A stretch of 64,000 bases of DNA, from positions 62,001-126,000 of the forward strand of contig NZ_JYGE01000003.1 of assembly GCF_003012055.1 (NCBI RefSeq), written 5' to 3'. The notes below the pieces were generated by a model. It had not been told where the DNA came from. It did no database searches and worked only from the letters and a program-made list of their open reading frames with translations. Origin of the DNA: Peptostreptococcus russellii. GTDB lineage: Bacteria > Bacillota > Clostridia > Peptostreptococcales > Peptostreptococcaceae. Both the position numbers and the translations under genes were made by a program. Shown piece after piece: positions 28,384 to 37,205 of the stretch (position 1 is the first letter of the stretch; each line of letters opens with the position of its first letter).

Positions 28384-29292
28384 AAAGAATTTTTAAGAGA
28401 ACAAGGAGTTTCAGAAAAACTATTAAAAGAATTAGAAGATTTCAGAAAATATTATAAGTTGGAGGATTCTTTACTTGATAGAGTTCCTAATCCAAGATAT
28501 AAGTATTACGGTAAAGAGGTTTGGAGTAAGTCGATTGCTGCATTATTAGCTGGTTACAATATATTGCTATCAGGACCTAAGGCAACAGGTAAGAATGTAC
28601 TTGCTGAAAATCTGGCAATGATATTTAATAGACCTATGTGGAATATATCTATGAATATAAATTCAGATAGCAGTAGTCTTTTGGGAAGTGATACATTTAT
28701 AGATGGTGAAGTTAAACTAAGAAAAGGTCCAGTCTATAATGCAGCCGAATCGGGAGGATTTGCAGTATTTGATGAAATAAATATGGCTAAGAATGATTCT
28801 TTATCGGTTATTTATTCGGCACTAGACTATAGAAGAGTTATAGATGTTCCAGGCTATGAAAGAATAGATATGCATGAAGCAACTAGATTTATAGGAACTA
28901 TGAATTATGGTTATATAGGAACTAAAGAATTGAATGAAGCATTGATTTCTAGGTTTATGGTTATAGATATGCCTACTATCACTGAAGAAAACTTTAAGAT
29001 GATTTTAGAAAATGAATTTGCCTTGAAAAAGGATTATCTTGATATATTTGTTAGATTATTTATGGATTTACAGAAAAAATCTTTAAATGCAGAGATATCA
29101 TCAAAAGCGATAGATTTGAGAGGTTTATTTTCTAGTATTGAAACAATGAAGAAGGGATTAGATATAAAATCTGCTTTGGAGATGGGAATAGTAAATAAGA
29201 CTTTTGATCAATATGAAAAAGATATAGTTAGAGACGTTATAAATTCACTTCTTAGAGATGATGTTAAGTCTGAGGATCTTTTTATAAAATAA
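28381..29292 (+). CDS. MoxR-type AAA+ ATPase
   Basis: This 303-residue AAA+ ATPase of the MoxR/CbbQ/NorQ type carries a P-loop region LLSGPKATGKNVLAENLA near residue 60, Walker B FAVFDEINMA near 135, sensor 1 GTMNYG and the arginine-finger region EALISRFMV. The P-loop is unusual, with Asn instead of Ser/Thr after GK. The next gene encodes a VWA protein, the standard partner; such pairs activate or insert metals into client enzymes (as in NorQ-NorD, CbbQ-CbbO) or remodel complexes. No obvious client is adjacent. Translation appears to depend on a looped-out Shine-Dalgarno. Confidence 0.88.
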   Translation: MKEFLREQGVSEKLLKELEDFRKYYKLEDSLLDRVPNPRYKYYGKEVWSKSIAALLAGYNILLSGPKATGKNVLAENLAMIFNRPMWNISMNINSDSSSLLGSDTFIDGEVKLRKGPVYNAAESGGFAVFDEINMAKNDSLSVIYSALDYRRVIDVPGYERIDMHEATRFIGTMNYGYIGTKELNEALISRFMVIDMPTITEENFKMILENEFALKKDYLDIFVRLFMDLQKKSLNAEISSKAIDLRGLFSSIETMKKGLDIKSALEMGIVNKTFDQYEKDIVRDVINSLLRDDVKSEDLFIK

Positions 29293-29315
29293 GTTAGAGA
29301 ATTGGGTGATAATTA

Positions 29316-31244
29316 ATGGATAACAAGCTAAGAAAAGAAAATGTTGTATGGACTGTATCTGAAGATTATTCATATATACCAATACTTAATTTATTTGATG
29401 ACTATGGTGATTATGATATGGATTACTATAAGATGATGTTATTAGGTTGTGTGTATAAATTAATCAATATGGATAAATTTTTAGATTTTATGTCCATATG
29501 TATGGAAAAAACTGAATTAAAAGATGAATATCTAAAGCTAGTGGAAATATTTTTAGATGATGTTTTTTCTGATATATTGCTTGAAGAAAGAGCAGGAGCA
29601 TATGACTACAAGAAAAAGTTTTTAGATAAAATATCAGATAAATATACTTTTTTAGAAGAAAAGTATAGGGAGGATTTCCTAAAAAAATTAAGTGTAGAAG
29701 AAGAGATTGAATATGTATATTATTCTTTGTTAGACTATAAATTTGTTCAAGGCAGAGCTGTAGCTGAAGAGTTATCTATGTATTTAAGAAGAAGGACTGC
29801 AAAATTAACTAAACTAGCGGACTCTTTATCAAAGGCTATAAAACTTCAAGACTCTAAAAGAAAAGTAAATACTCTAGATTTAAATGAAGATGAATCTGAA
29901 ATGATAGATTTTTTAAGAGAAGAGTTAACAGATGAACTGATTAATGTTTTAAACGGTGCTTTTTTAAAATTTTTCTATCAAAATGTAAGACGAGAAAAAT
30001 CAAAAGATGATGATAAAGACTTTAAAAAAGATGATAAGGATAAAGATAAAAGCAAGAAAAAAGCCAAAGAAAAAGAAAGAACTTCGAGACTGAACTTTAA
30101 AATGAAGAAAAAGCATATTGATAAAGCTAAGGATACAGATGGAATAGGAATGTTTTCGGTTGAGTCAGCAGAGTTTACTGGACAGATTTCAGATGACATA
30201 AAAATGGAAGATGAGAGATTAAAGTCTAATCTAACAGCTAGTAGTAGGGCTTCAAACGATAAAATAAAAGATATGCTACTTGCTAGATATGGTGAATCAA
30301 TATATCCTGAGAATTTAACGAATTTTATTGAAAGTAAGCTTTGCACAGATATTCATCAAGGAATAAAGTTTCATTTTACAAAAGGAAATTTTATTGAAGG
30401 TAAATACGATAAATACTTTGCAAATTCAATTAAGAGCCAAAGAGAAAAAAATATAGAGTACTATAAAGACAATGAATTGATATTTAGAAGATCTATTAAT
30501 GAGTTGAAAGAAATTCTAAGAAAAAAGATATTTTTAGAAGATGATGACTCAGCTGAACTAACTAGAAGCGGTGAATTAGTAGTATCTCAAATATGGAAAA
30601 ACAAAATATTAGGTGATGAAAAAATATTTAAAAAGGTTAATAAAGATGAATTGGGGTCTTTATCTGTAGATATATTGCTAGATTCATCTGCATCTCAGAT
30701 AGAAAGAGAGGAACTTGTTTCAGCTCAAGCATATATTATAGCAGAGGCATTGACTTCCTTGAAGATACCGACAAGAGTGTTTGGGTTTTGTAATTTTTTT
30801 AATTTCTTGGTGATGACTGAGTATAGAGATTATAGGGAAAGTCAATCAGCAAACAAAAGAATTTTCAACTACAAAGCTTCTGGAAGTAATAGAGATGGAC
30901 TTGCTATTAAGTTTCTATCTAAACAGATGGAGACTCTAGAAGAAGATAATAAGGTTCTTATAGTTTTGAGTGATGGAAAACCTAATGATAAGATAGATCT
31001 TGGAACAGTGGGCTTTATGAAAGTTGACGGCGAAGATTATGAAGGTGAAGAAGCAATAAAAGATACGGCTCAAGAAGTGTTTAATGCAAAAATGAGGTCA
31101 AATAATGTGTTGGGAGTATTTACAGGAGAAGATGAAGATCTAGAGGCTGAAAAAAAAATATATGGTAAAGATTTTGCATATATTAAAAATCTAGATAGAT
31201 TTTCACATATAATAGGTTTTTATTTAGAACAATTATTAGACTAG
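29316..31244 (+). CDS. VWA-domain protein (CobT/NorD-like partner of MoxR)
   Basis: This 642-residue protein has a mostly helical N-terminal half, a very Asp/Lys-rich linker near residues 228-255, and a C-terminal von Willebrand A domain. The MIDAS metal motif DSSAS is at residues 456-460, and the CobT/NorD-type VLIVLSDGKPND is near residue 550. It starts 23 bp after the MoxR-type gene with GGGTGAT upstream, so the two form an operon. In characterised pairs the VWA protein binds the client and the AAA+ protein supplies remodelling energy. The client here is unknown. Confidence 0.87.
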   Translation: MDNKLRKENVVWTVSEDYSYIPILNLFDDYGDYDMDYYKMMLLGCVYKLINMDKFLDFMSICMEKTELKDEYLKLVEIFLDDVFSDILLEERAGAYDYKKKFLDKISDKYTFLEEKYREDFLKKLSVEEEIEYVYYSLLDYKFVQGRAVAEELSMYLRRRTAKLTKLADSLSKAIKLQDSKRKVNTLDLNEDESEMIDFLREELTDELINVLNGAFLKFFYQNVRREKSKDDDKDFKKDDKDKDKSKKKAKEKERTSRLNFKMKKKHIDKAKDTDGIGMFSVESAEFTGQISDDIKMEDERLKSNLTASSRASNDKIKDMLLARYGESIYPENLTNFIESKLCTDIHQGIKFHFTKGNFIEGKYDKYFANSIKSQREKNIEYYKDNELIFRRSINELKEILRKKIFLEDDDSAELTRSGELVVSQIWKNKILGDEKIFKKVNKDELGSLSVDILLDSSASQIEREELVSAQAYIIAEALTSLKIPTRVFGFCNFFNFLVMTEYRDYRESQSANKRIFNYKASGSNRDGLAIKFLSKQMETLEEDNKVLIVLSDGKPNDKIDLGTVGFMKVDGEDYEGEEAIKDTAQEVFNAKMRSNNVLGVFTGEDEDLEAEKKIYGKDFAYIKNLDRFSHIIGFYLEQLLD

Positions 31245-31403
31245 ATATAGATATCTATGAAATATGAATTGATTAATTTAAGTAATATGATAATAGGGAA
31301 AATATTAGCATAGAAATAAGCTTTAATATTTTCTTTATTTTTTTACAGATAATTATATAAATGAAAAATTGAGATTTGAAAATGATTAAAATAATCATAA
31401 ATA

Positions 31404-31441
31404 TTGTAAAGATTTTATATACATTATATAATGTATATAAA
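31404..31441 (+). promoter_or_regulatory. niaR promoter overlapped by a 28-bp perfect palindrome
   Basis: TTGTAA (31404-31409) and TATAAT (31427-31432) are 17 nt apart. Bases 31414-31441 are a perfect 28-bp palindrome, with left half TTTATATACATTAT, covering the -10 box and the start site. It is a likely operator, perhaps for the 3H regulator encoded just downstream. A smaller dyad, ATGATTA-AAA-TAATCAT, lies at 31382-31398. Confidence 0.65.
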
Positions 31442-31475
31442 TACTAGAATAAAACTGTCGAAATGAGGTGAGTGT

Positions 31476-31982
31476 GTGTCGACAAAAGATAGAAGAAAGA
31501 AAATTTTAGAAAAGCTTAAACAGGCAGACAAGCCTTTATCAGCATCTTTGCTTGCAGAATATTTTGGGGTTAGTAGACAGATTATAGTCGGGGATATAGC
31601 TCTATTGAGAGCTGAGGATATAGAGATAATTTCCACAAATAGAGGCTATATATTAAATCAATCAAGTCAACATATTAGAGTTATAAATGTAAGTCATGAT
31701 GAAAAATCTATGAGAGATGAATTGAATACAATAGTTGATTATGGCGGCAAGGCTTTAGATGTAATAGTAAATCATCCTATATATGGCGAAATAAGAGTAG
31801 ATTTGAACGTTTCAAATAGATTAGATGTTGAAAAGTTTATTTCAGATATCAATAATCAAGATAATGTACCTCTAAGTGTCCTTACAAAAGATAAGCATAG
31901 TCATACAATAGAGGCTAATTCAGAAGAAAATTTAGATCTTATAGAAGAAAAATTAAAAGAGCTTAATATAATTAAAGAATAG
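31476..31982 (+). CDS. niaR: HTH and 3H-domain transcriptional regulator, NiaR-like
   Basis: This 168-residue repressor has an N-terminal HTH_11 domain (SASLLAEYFGVSRQIIVGDIALLRAED) and a C-terminal 3H domain with its histidines visible in NHPIYGE and KHSHTIEA. NiaR (YrxA) proteins bind niacin via a metal in the 3H domain and repress NAD synthesis or niacin uptake genes. GTG at 31476 is the start, with GAGGTGA at 31465-31471. No NAD genes are in the window, so targets other than itself are unknown. The palindromic promoter just upstream suggests autoregulation. Confidence 0.83.
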   Translation: MSTKDRRKKILEKLKQADKPLSASLLAEYFGVSRQIIVGDIALLRAEDIEIISTNRGYILNQSSQHIRVINVSHDEKSMRDELNTIVDYGGKALDVIVNHPIYGEIRVDLNVSNRLDVEKFISDINNQDNVPLSVLTKDKHSHTIEANSEENLDLIEEKLKELNIIKE

Positions 31983-32007
31983 TGTGATTTTGAAAGAAGT
32001 GATCTTT

Positions 32008-32769
32008 ATGAAAAATAAAAAAATTTATGATTTTCATACGCATATTGCCGATTTAGAAACTATTGAAAAGTATTACGAAAGTAATGTTATACCAGTAATA
32101 AACTGTCAAAATGCAGATGAATTCAAAAAAATAAATAAAATGTTTGAAACCATTAAAAATAATAGAAGTTTTGAAGAAATAAGACCTTTTATGAGCATAG
32201 GTATACACCCGCATGATTCATGGAAATATGAAAAGGATATTAGCGATGTATATGAAGAGATAATAAAAAAGGTTCCACTAGTGGGAGAAGTCGGTATGGA
32301 TGGTTGTTGGTGTGATGTTTCTTTTGATATACAAGAAAAGGTATTTAGAGAAAGTTTGAATCTAGCCAAAAAATATAATAAAGCAGTGATTCTTCATACA
32401 AAATCAATGGAAAAAAGAATCTATGAAATAATTAAAGATTATGATTTGGATTTTATTGTACATTGGTATAGCTGTAAAGATTATATAAAAGAATTTATTG
32501 ATAAGGGATGCTACTTTACAGTAGGACCAGCTATCTTGATAGATGAAAATATTAGAAGTCTTGTAAAAAGAGCACCGATAGACCGCTTACTATTAGAAAC
32601 TGATGGAATAGAAGCATTAGAATGGTTATTTAAAAAGGATTATAGGGCAGAAGATATAAGACGAAGTTTAGAAGTTGTGTGTGAAGAAATATCACTATTA
32701 AAGAATATGAGCAAGGAAGAAATGTTTCAGAATTTACAGAAAAATTCTGAAAGACTATTGAAAATATAA
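32008..32769 (+). CDS. TatD family metal-dependent hydrolase
   Basis: This 253-residue TIM-barrel amidohydrolase-type protein shows the TatD metal ligands DFHTHI, GIHPHD, GEVGMDG, ILHTKS, VHWYS and LLETDG. TatD proteins are Mg-dependent DNases and exonucleases; this one is a divergent relative, so the exact substrate is uncertain. The frame reads upstream to GTG 31984, but ATG 32008 gives the usual start MKNKKIYDFHTH, with AAGAAGTGA before it. It follows niaR by 25 nt and is probably cotranscribed. Confidence 0.82.
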   Translation: MKNKKIYDFHTHIADLETIEKYYESNVIPVINCQNADEFKKINKMFETIKNNRSFEEIRPFMSIGIHPHDSWKYEKDISDVYEEIIKKVPLVGEVGMDGCWCDVSFDIQEKVFRESLNLAKKYNKAVILHTKSMEKRIYEIIKDYDLDFIVHWYSCKDYIKEFIDKGCYFTVGPAILIDENIRSLVKRAPIDRLLLETDGIEALEWLFKKDYRAEDIRRSLEVVCEEISLLKNMSKEEMFQNLQKNSERLLKI

Positions 32770-32787
32770 TAAAATAATTTTTTTAAT

Positions 32788-32825
32788 AAAAGGATACTCA
32801 TGTAGAGTGTCCTTTTGTTTTTTTA
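32788..32825 (+). terminator. Intrinsic terminator after the tatD-like gene
   Basis: AAAAGGATACTC (32788-32799) pairs with GAGTGTCCTTTT (32805-32816), with one G-U pair, followed by GTTTTTTT. Confidence 0.9.
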
Positions 32826-33060
32826 TGTATTTTTACGAAAAGAGTTTGTTTTTTAAGGGATATTATATTTAATATAAAAATGGTTAGATGAACTTTTGTG
32901 GGTGAAAACGTTTGATTTTTAAGCTTATATTTTGTGAATAACATATTTTTATATACAAAAATAGAGCTGTATGGTAATATAGAAGATATATAAAATAATA
33001 ATAGCGAACTATATTTATTTAATTGAAAATTTTGTTCGAAAAAATAAAAGGAGTGACATT

Positions 33061-34749
33061 ATGGTAAACTATGGCGAAGGAAGTAAGAGTCCTATTATAA
33101 TTAACTACAAGAATACCTACTTTAAGGATATATTTGAGTTGGCAAATAGTAGAGAAATGGATGAAATAATATTAGAATATATATCTGTTATAAGAAAAAG
33201 AAATGGAAAAATTGCAGAATATATTTTAAGAGATAAGTCTGTATATCAGGCAGCTTCTGATTATATAGATTGTTTAAAGAAATTATTAATATTTGATTTA
33301 AAAGATATTGAAGATGAATATCTTGATGATACTGATTTATTCCTAAAAACTTTTGAAGATATATATACTTTTTTTAGAAGTAGATTAAAATTCAGTGTTA
33401 TTGAATTAAATGATAGTGCATTAACATCAAAAAGATTTATGGATATAGACAACCACTACAATAATTTGGTATTAAATTTCTATAGAACAATAGGTGAAAA
33501 GGTTCAGGGACATGCAAATAAAGTATATAGGCAACTAAATCCAGGATCAAATGCATGTATTTTATTAAATAAAATTGACTGGCCTACTGGTGAAACTTAC
33601 AAAAAGTTATCTGCAATACCATTTATAGATACAATAATGCTTCGTTCACCTTTATTGGTTCATCCAGCTTCAAATAAAAGAGAAGGTGGATTTGACGAAA
33701 TATTCGAACACCCCATGAGAAACTTTAATGAAAGCCCAGAAAATTGGTTTTGCTACCCTGCTAAGATAGGGGAAAGTTTAGCGTATATATATTTCCATAA
33801 GGATTTTATAGCGAGCGGAGTGTCACTAGCAAATTTATTTGAACTAGCAAACGAAGATGAGATAAGGTATCAAAAACCAGATTTAATTTGTCTGTTCGGT
33901 ATGACAACAGATACACCTGGATGCAAGTTCTTCTATGATAGATATGAAGATATATTCGTGGGGCAGGTTGCATATGATAAAAAAGCTGAATATTTTGGTT
34001 ATATAAAAAAGACTTGTCTAACACTTCATAATGCATCTATGTTAAAGAAAAAGAAACTTCCTATACATGGTGCAATGGTAAGCATTACACTGAATAATGG
34101 AAGTATTAAAAATGTAGCATTTCTAGGGGACTCAGGTGCTGGTAAATCTGAAACGATAGAGGCTTTGAGGATAATATCTGAAGATTCAATAAGAGATATG
34201 GATATTGTATTTGATGATATGGGAAGTTTCTATATAGAAGATGGTCAGGTATATGCAAAGGGAACAGAGATAGGAGCCTTTGTTAGACTTGATGACCTAG
34301 AGAGTGGTGCAGCTTATAGAGATATGGATAGAAGTATATTCTTTAATCCAGAAACTACAAATGCAAGAGTAATAATACCAGTATCTACATATAAAGATAT
34401 TACCAGAGGAACAAAGGTCGATATGTTCTTATATGCAAATAATTATGATGATAAGATTGGGCTTCACTACTTTGAAAATTCAAAAGAGGCTAAGTCAGTA
34501 TTTGTAGAAGGAAAAAGAAGAGCCTTAGGAACTACTGATGAAAAGGGCATAAGTAAAACATACTTTGCAAATCCATTTGGACCACAGCAAAAACAAGAAC
34601 TAGCAGAGCCATTGATAGATGAAGTTTTTGAACAATTGTTTAAGACTAATATAAAGGTGGGAGAAATTTATACTCAGTTAGGAATAAGTGGTTCAGGTGA
34701 AGGAATCAAGGAATCAGCAAGACAGCTTCTAGATGAGCTGTATAAATAA
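33061..34749 (+). CDS. PEPCK/HprK-superfamily P-loop protein of unknown function
   Basis: This 562-residue protein has an intact P-loop FLGDSGAGKSETIEAL near residues 354-369, followed by IVFDDMGSF, which resembles the kinase-2 region of the PEP carboxykinase and HPr-kinase P-loop group. The N-terminal ~190 residues are not recognisable. The segment TIMLRSPLLVHPASNKREGG and the C-terminal FANPFGPQ are conserved-looking. It could be annotated loosely as PEP carboxykinase, but I cannot confirm the full set of PEPCK catalytic residues, so I do not assign that activity. AAAAGGAG precedes the ATG, and it lies between two terminators as a single-gene unit. Confidence 0.7.
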   Translation: MVNYGEGSKSPIIINYKNTYFKDIFELANSREMDEIILEYISVIRKRNGKIAEYILRDKSVYQAASDYIDCLKKLLIFDLKDIEDEYLDDTDLFLKTFEDIYTFFRSRLKFSVIELNDSALTSKRFMDIDNHYNNLVLNFYRTIGEKVQGHANKVYRQLNPGSNACILLNKIDWPTGETYKKLSAIPFIDTIMLRSPLLVHPASNKREGGFDEIFEHPMRNFNESPENWFCYPAKIGESLAYIYFHKDFIASGVSLANLFELANEDEIRYQKPDLICLFGMTTDTPGCKFFYDRYEDIFVGQVAYDKKAEYFGYIKKTCLTLHNASMLKKKKLPIHGAMVSITLNNGSIKNVAFLGDSGAGKSETIEALRIISEDSIRDMDIVFDDMGSFYIEDGQVYAKGTEIGAFVRLDDLESGAAYRDMDRSIFFNPETTNARVIIPVSTYKDITRGTKVDMFLYANNYDDKIGLHYFENSKEAKSVFVEGKRRALGTTDEKGISKTYFANPFGPQQKQELAEPLIDEVFEQLFKTNIKVGEIYTQLGISGSGEGIKESARQLLDELYK

Positions 34750-34764
34750 AATAAAAAGATAAAT

Positions 34765-34818
34765 AGAATCATCTGGATCTTCTAGTAGAGAATTTGGATG
34801 ATTCTGTTTGATTTTTTT
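34765..34818 (+). terminator. Intrinsic terminator after the PEPCK-like gene
   Basis: AGAATCATC (34765-34773) pairs with GATGATTCT (34797-34805), enclosing a second small hairpin, followed by GTTTGATTTTTTT. Confidence 0.8.
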
Positions 34819-34846
34819 GTAAATTTTGAAGATATATTAAGTTTAC

Positions 34847-34882
34847 AATCTAATTGAAAAAAATATTCAGTTAGATTATAAT
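34847..34882 (+). promoter_or_regulatory. Promoter of the exporter operon with overlapping dyad
   Basis: TTGAAA (34854-34859) and TATAAT (34877-34882) are 17 nt apart. AATCTAATTG (34847-34856) and CAGTTAGATT (34868-34877) form a 10-bp dyad with one G-T position, spanning the -35 and the spacer. It is a likely repressor site. Confidence 0.65.
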
Positions 34883-34939
34883 GGTTATATAGAAATCTTT
34901 ATGTATTATAAAATATAATAGAATCTAGGTGGTGATTAT

Positions 34940-35359
34940 ATGGATAAGAATAAAAAAATAATAAAAAAAGCCTATACTCATGGTGTAATAATATTTATAC
35001 TATTTATATTAGTAAATTTTATTTTGGATAGAATAGGAATAAAATGGGCTATATATCCATATCAAACAATAATTGCTATTATATTTTCATCTGTAATAAT
35101 ATTTTCTGAGATGACTATAAAGGTAAATAAGCAACAAAAATATAAAAAAAATAGATTTATATACATTATGATGGGAGCAATTTCCATGATTACAATAATA
35201 TCATATGCTAGAGATGTTATCAGTGGTGCTGTTAAGGTAGTAAAGGACGGTGTGTTAACTGTTGAAAGTTGTATGGCAATTATAAGTATGATGTTTATGA
35301 TTCTATTTATTTCATATGTTTATAAAGAATTGAAAATAAGGAAGGAGATGAATTCATAG
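34940..35359 (+). CDS. Small four-helix membrane protein, function unknown
   Basis: This 139-residue protein has about four predicted transmembrane helices (around residues 12-30, 38-57, 72-92 and 108-127) with Lys-rich loops. I recognise no family with confidence; the layout resembles small DUF3021-type membrane proteins. It starts after GGTGGTGAT and ends three bases before the ABC exporter gene, so the two are almost certainly cotranscribed and may work together. Confidence 0.7.
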   Translation: MDKNKKIIKKAYTHGVIIFILFILVNFILDRIGIKWAIYPYQTIIAIIFSSVIIFSEMTIKVNKQQKYKKNRFIYIMMGAISMITIISYARDVISGAVKVVKDGVLTVESCMAIISMMFMILFISYVYKELKIRKEMNS

Positions 35360-35362
35360 TAA

Positions 35363-37120
35363 ATGGACAAACCTATGAGTAATTTTAAATTAATAAAAAG
35401 TGTAGCACCTTATTTCAAGAGATATAAAAATATTTTAATCCTTGACTTAATATGTGCTGGCTTAACTACTGCTTCAGAAATGATTTTACCACTGATTTTA
35501 AGGAAAATCACAAACTTAGGTATGGTCGGTGGATCTGCGCTAAGCCTTGAATTGATTGTAAGAATGGCGATGTTGTTTGTAATTATCAAGATAGTGGAAT
35601 TAGTAGCAGTATATTATATGGCATCAATTGGGCATATAATGGGAGCAAAGATAGAAACAGATATGAGAAATGATATATATATTCATTTACAGACTTTATC
35701 TGACAATTTCTATAATGAAACTAAGATAGGGCAAATAATGTCAAGAATGACAAATGACTTATTCGATATTACAGAGTTTTCTCATCACTGTCCTGAAGAA
35801 TATTTTATAGGTGCTATAAAAATCGTGATTTCATTTGTAATTTTAGTGAGTATAAATGTACCACTTACAATTGCAATATTTATCATGATACCTATAATGT
35901 TTATAAGTTCAAGTAAGTTCAAAGATAAAATGAGAGTTGAACAGAAAAAGCAAAGGGTACATGTAGGTAACTTAAACTCAAGTATTGAAGATAGTTTGTT
36001 AGGTGTAAAGGTTGTAAAGAGCTTTGCAAATGAAGAAATAGAGCTTGAAAAATTTGAAAAAGATAATAATAACTTTTTATCTATAAAGAAGAGATTTTAT
36101 AAATCTATGGCAGGATTCAACACTGTTAATAGAGCGATAGACGGTTTGATGTATTTGATAGTGATTGTGTTTGGCGGAGTACAGATGATTCGTGGAATGT
36201 TAGATCCAGGTGATATGCTAGCCTATGTAATGTATGTTACAGCACTTCTTACAACTGTTAAGAGAATAATTGAGTTTACAGAACAGTTCCAAAAGGGAAT
36301 GACTGGTATAGAAAGATTTAATGAAATTATGGGGATTGAATCAGACATTGTTGACAGTGAAGATGCAATAGACCTTAAAGACGTAAGAGGAGATATTGAT
36401 TTTAAAAATGTAAGTTTTAGATACAATAAGGGCTTAGAATATGTATTAAAAGACTTTGATTTAAGTATTAAGAAGGGTCAAAATGTTGCACTTGTTGGGC
36501 CATCAGGAAGTGGTAAAACAACTGTTTGTACTTTAATTCCAAGATTTTATGATGTAACTGAAGGTGGAGTATATGTTGATGGAGTAAATGTAAAGGACTT
36601 TACACTTTCTTCGTTAAGAAACAATATAGGTATTGTTCAGCAGGATGTATATCTATTCTCTGGGACAATAAAAGAAAATATAGCATATGGAAAGCCAGAA
36701 GCAACAGATAATGAGATTATTGAAGCTTCAAAAATGGCAGGAGCATATGAGTTTATAATGGAACTTGAAGATGGCTTTGATACATATGTAGGAGAAAGAG
36801 GAGTAAAGTTATCTGGTGGACAAAAACAGAGAATATCCATAGCAAGGGTATTTTTAAAGAATCCGCCAATTCTAGTCTTAGATGAGGCTACTTCAGCTCT
36901 TGACAATCACAGTGAAGCTATAATACAAAATTCACTAGAAGTATTGTCTAAGGGTAGAACAACTATTACGATAGCTCATAGACTTACAACAATACAAAAT
37001 GCAGATGTTATAATAGTTATGAATGAAGAAGGAATTATAGAAAGAGGTAACCATGAAGAACTGATGGAAAGAAGGGGTTACTACTATAATTTATATACAA
37101 AATCTGATTTAGTAGATTAA
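35363..37120 (+). CDS. ABC exporter half-transporter (membrane and ATPase domains fused)
   Basis: This 585-residue type IV ABC exporter has an N-terminal six-helix membrane domain (residues about 1-320) and a C-terminal nucleotide-binding domain. The latter has Walker A GPSGSGKTT, the signature LSGGQKQRISIARVF, Walker B ILVLDEATSALD and the H-loop TITIAHR. It probably works as a homodimer exporting a drug, lipid or peptide; the substrate is unknown. AAGGAG at 35342-35347 is 15 nt from the ATG, longer than usual, and the upstream stop codon lies in between. A perfect palindromic terminator follows. Confidence 0.93.
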   Translation: MDKPMSNFKLIKSVAPYFKRYKNILILDLICAGLTTASEMILPLILRKITNLGMVGGSALSLELIVRMAMLFVIIKIVELVAVYYMASIGHIMGAKIETDMRNDIYIHLQTLSDNFYNETKIGQIMSRMTNDLFDITEFSHHCPEEYFIGAIKIVISFVILVSINVPLTIAIFIMIPIMFISSSKFKDKMRVEQKKQRVHVGNLNSSIEDSLLGVKVVKSFANEEIELEKFEKDNNNFLSIKKRFYKSMAGFNTVNRAIDGLMYLIVIVFGGVQMIRGMLDPGDMLAYVMYVTALLTTVKRIIEFTEQFQKGMTGIERFNEIMGIESDIVDSEDAIDLKDVRGDIDFKNVSFRYNKGLEYVLKDFDLSIKKGQNVALVGPSGSGKTTVCTLIPRFYDVTEGGVYVDGVNVKDFTLSSLRNNIGIVQQDVYLFSGTIKENIAYGKPEATDNEIIEASKMAGAYEFIMELEDGFDTYVGERGVKLSGGQKQRISIARVFLKNPPILVLDEATSALDNHSEAIIQNSLEVLSKGRTTITIAHRLTTIQNADVIIVMNEEGIIERGNHEELMERRGYYYNLYTKSDLVD

Positions 37121-37137
37121 TGATTAAAATGTATATT

Positions 37138-37171
37138 AAAATACCTAGGAGAATTCTCCTAGGTATTTTTT
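37138..37171. terminator. Palindromic terminator after the ABC exporter
   Basis: A perfect 32-bp palindrome centred on GAATTC (37138-37169) has the arm AAAATACCTAGGAGAA less its outermost base, and runs into TTTTTT. Confidence 0.88.
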
Positions 37172-37205
37172 ATAAAAAGAACTTTAGGAAAATATTTGAA
37201 AGATA

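Noticed and set aside
33061-34749. Annotation as ATP-type PEP carboxykinase.
   Set aside because: Only the P-loop and kinase-2 region match with confidence; the substrate-binding part could not be verified.
35342-35365. Possible fourth SD-hairpin-AUG site before the ABC exporter (15-nt spacing, with ATGAATTCAT between).
   Set aside because: The palindrome can form only a 3-bp stem with a 4-nt loop, and translational coupling to the overlapping upstream gene explains the site.
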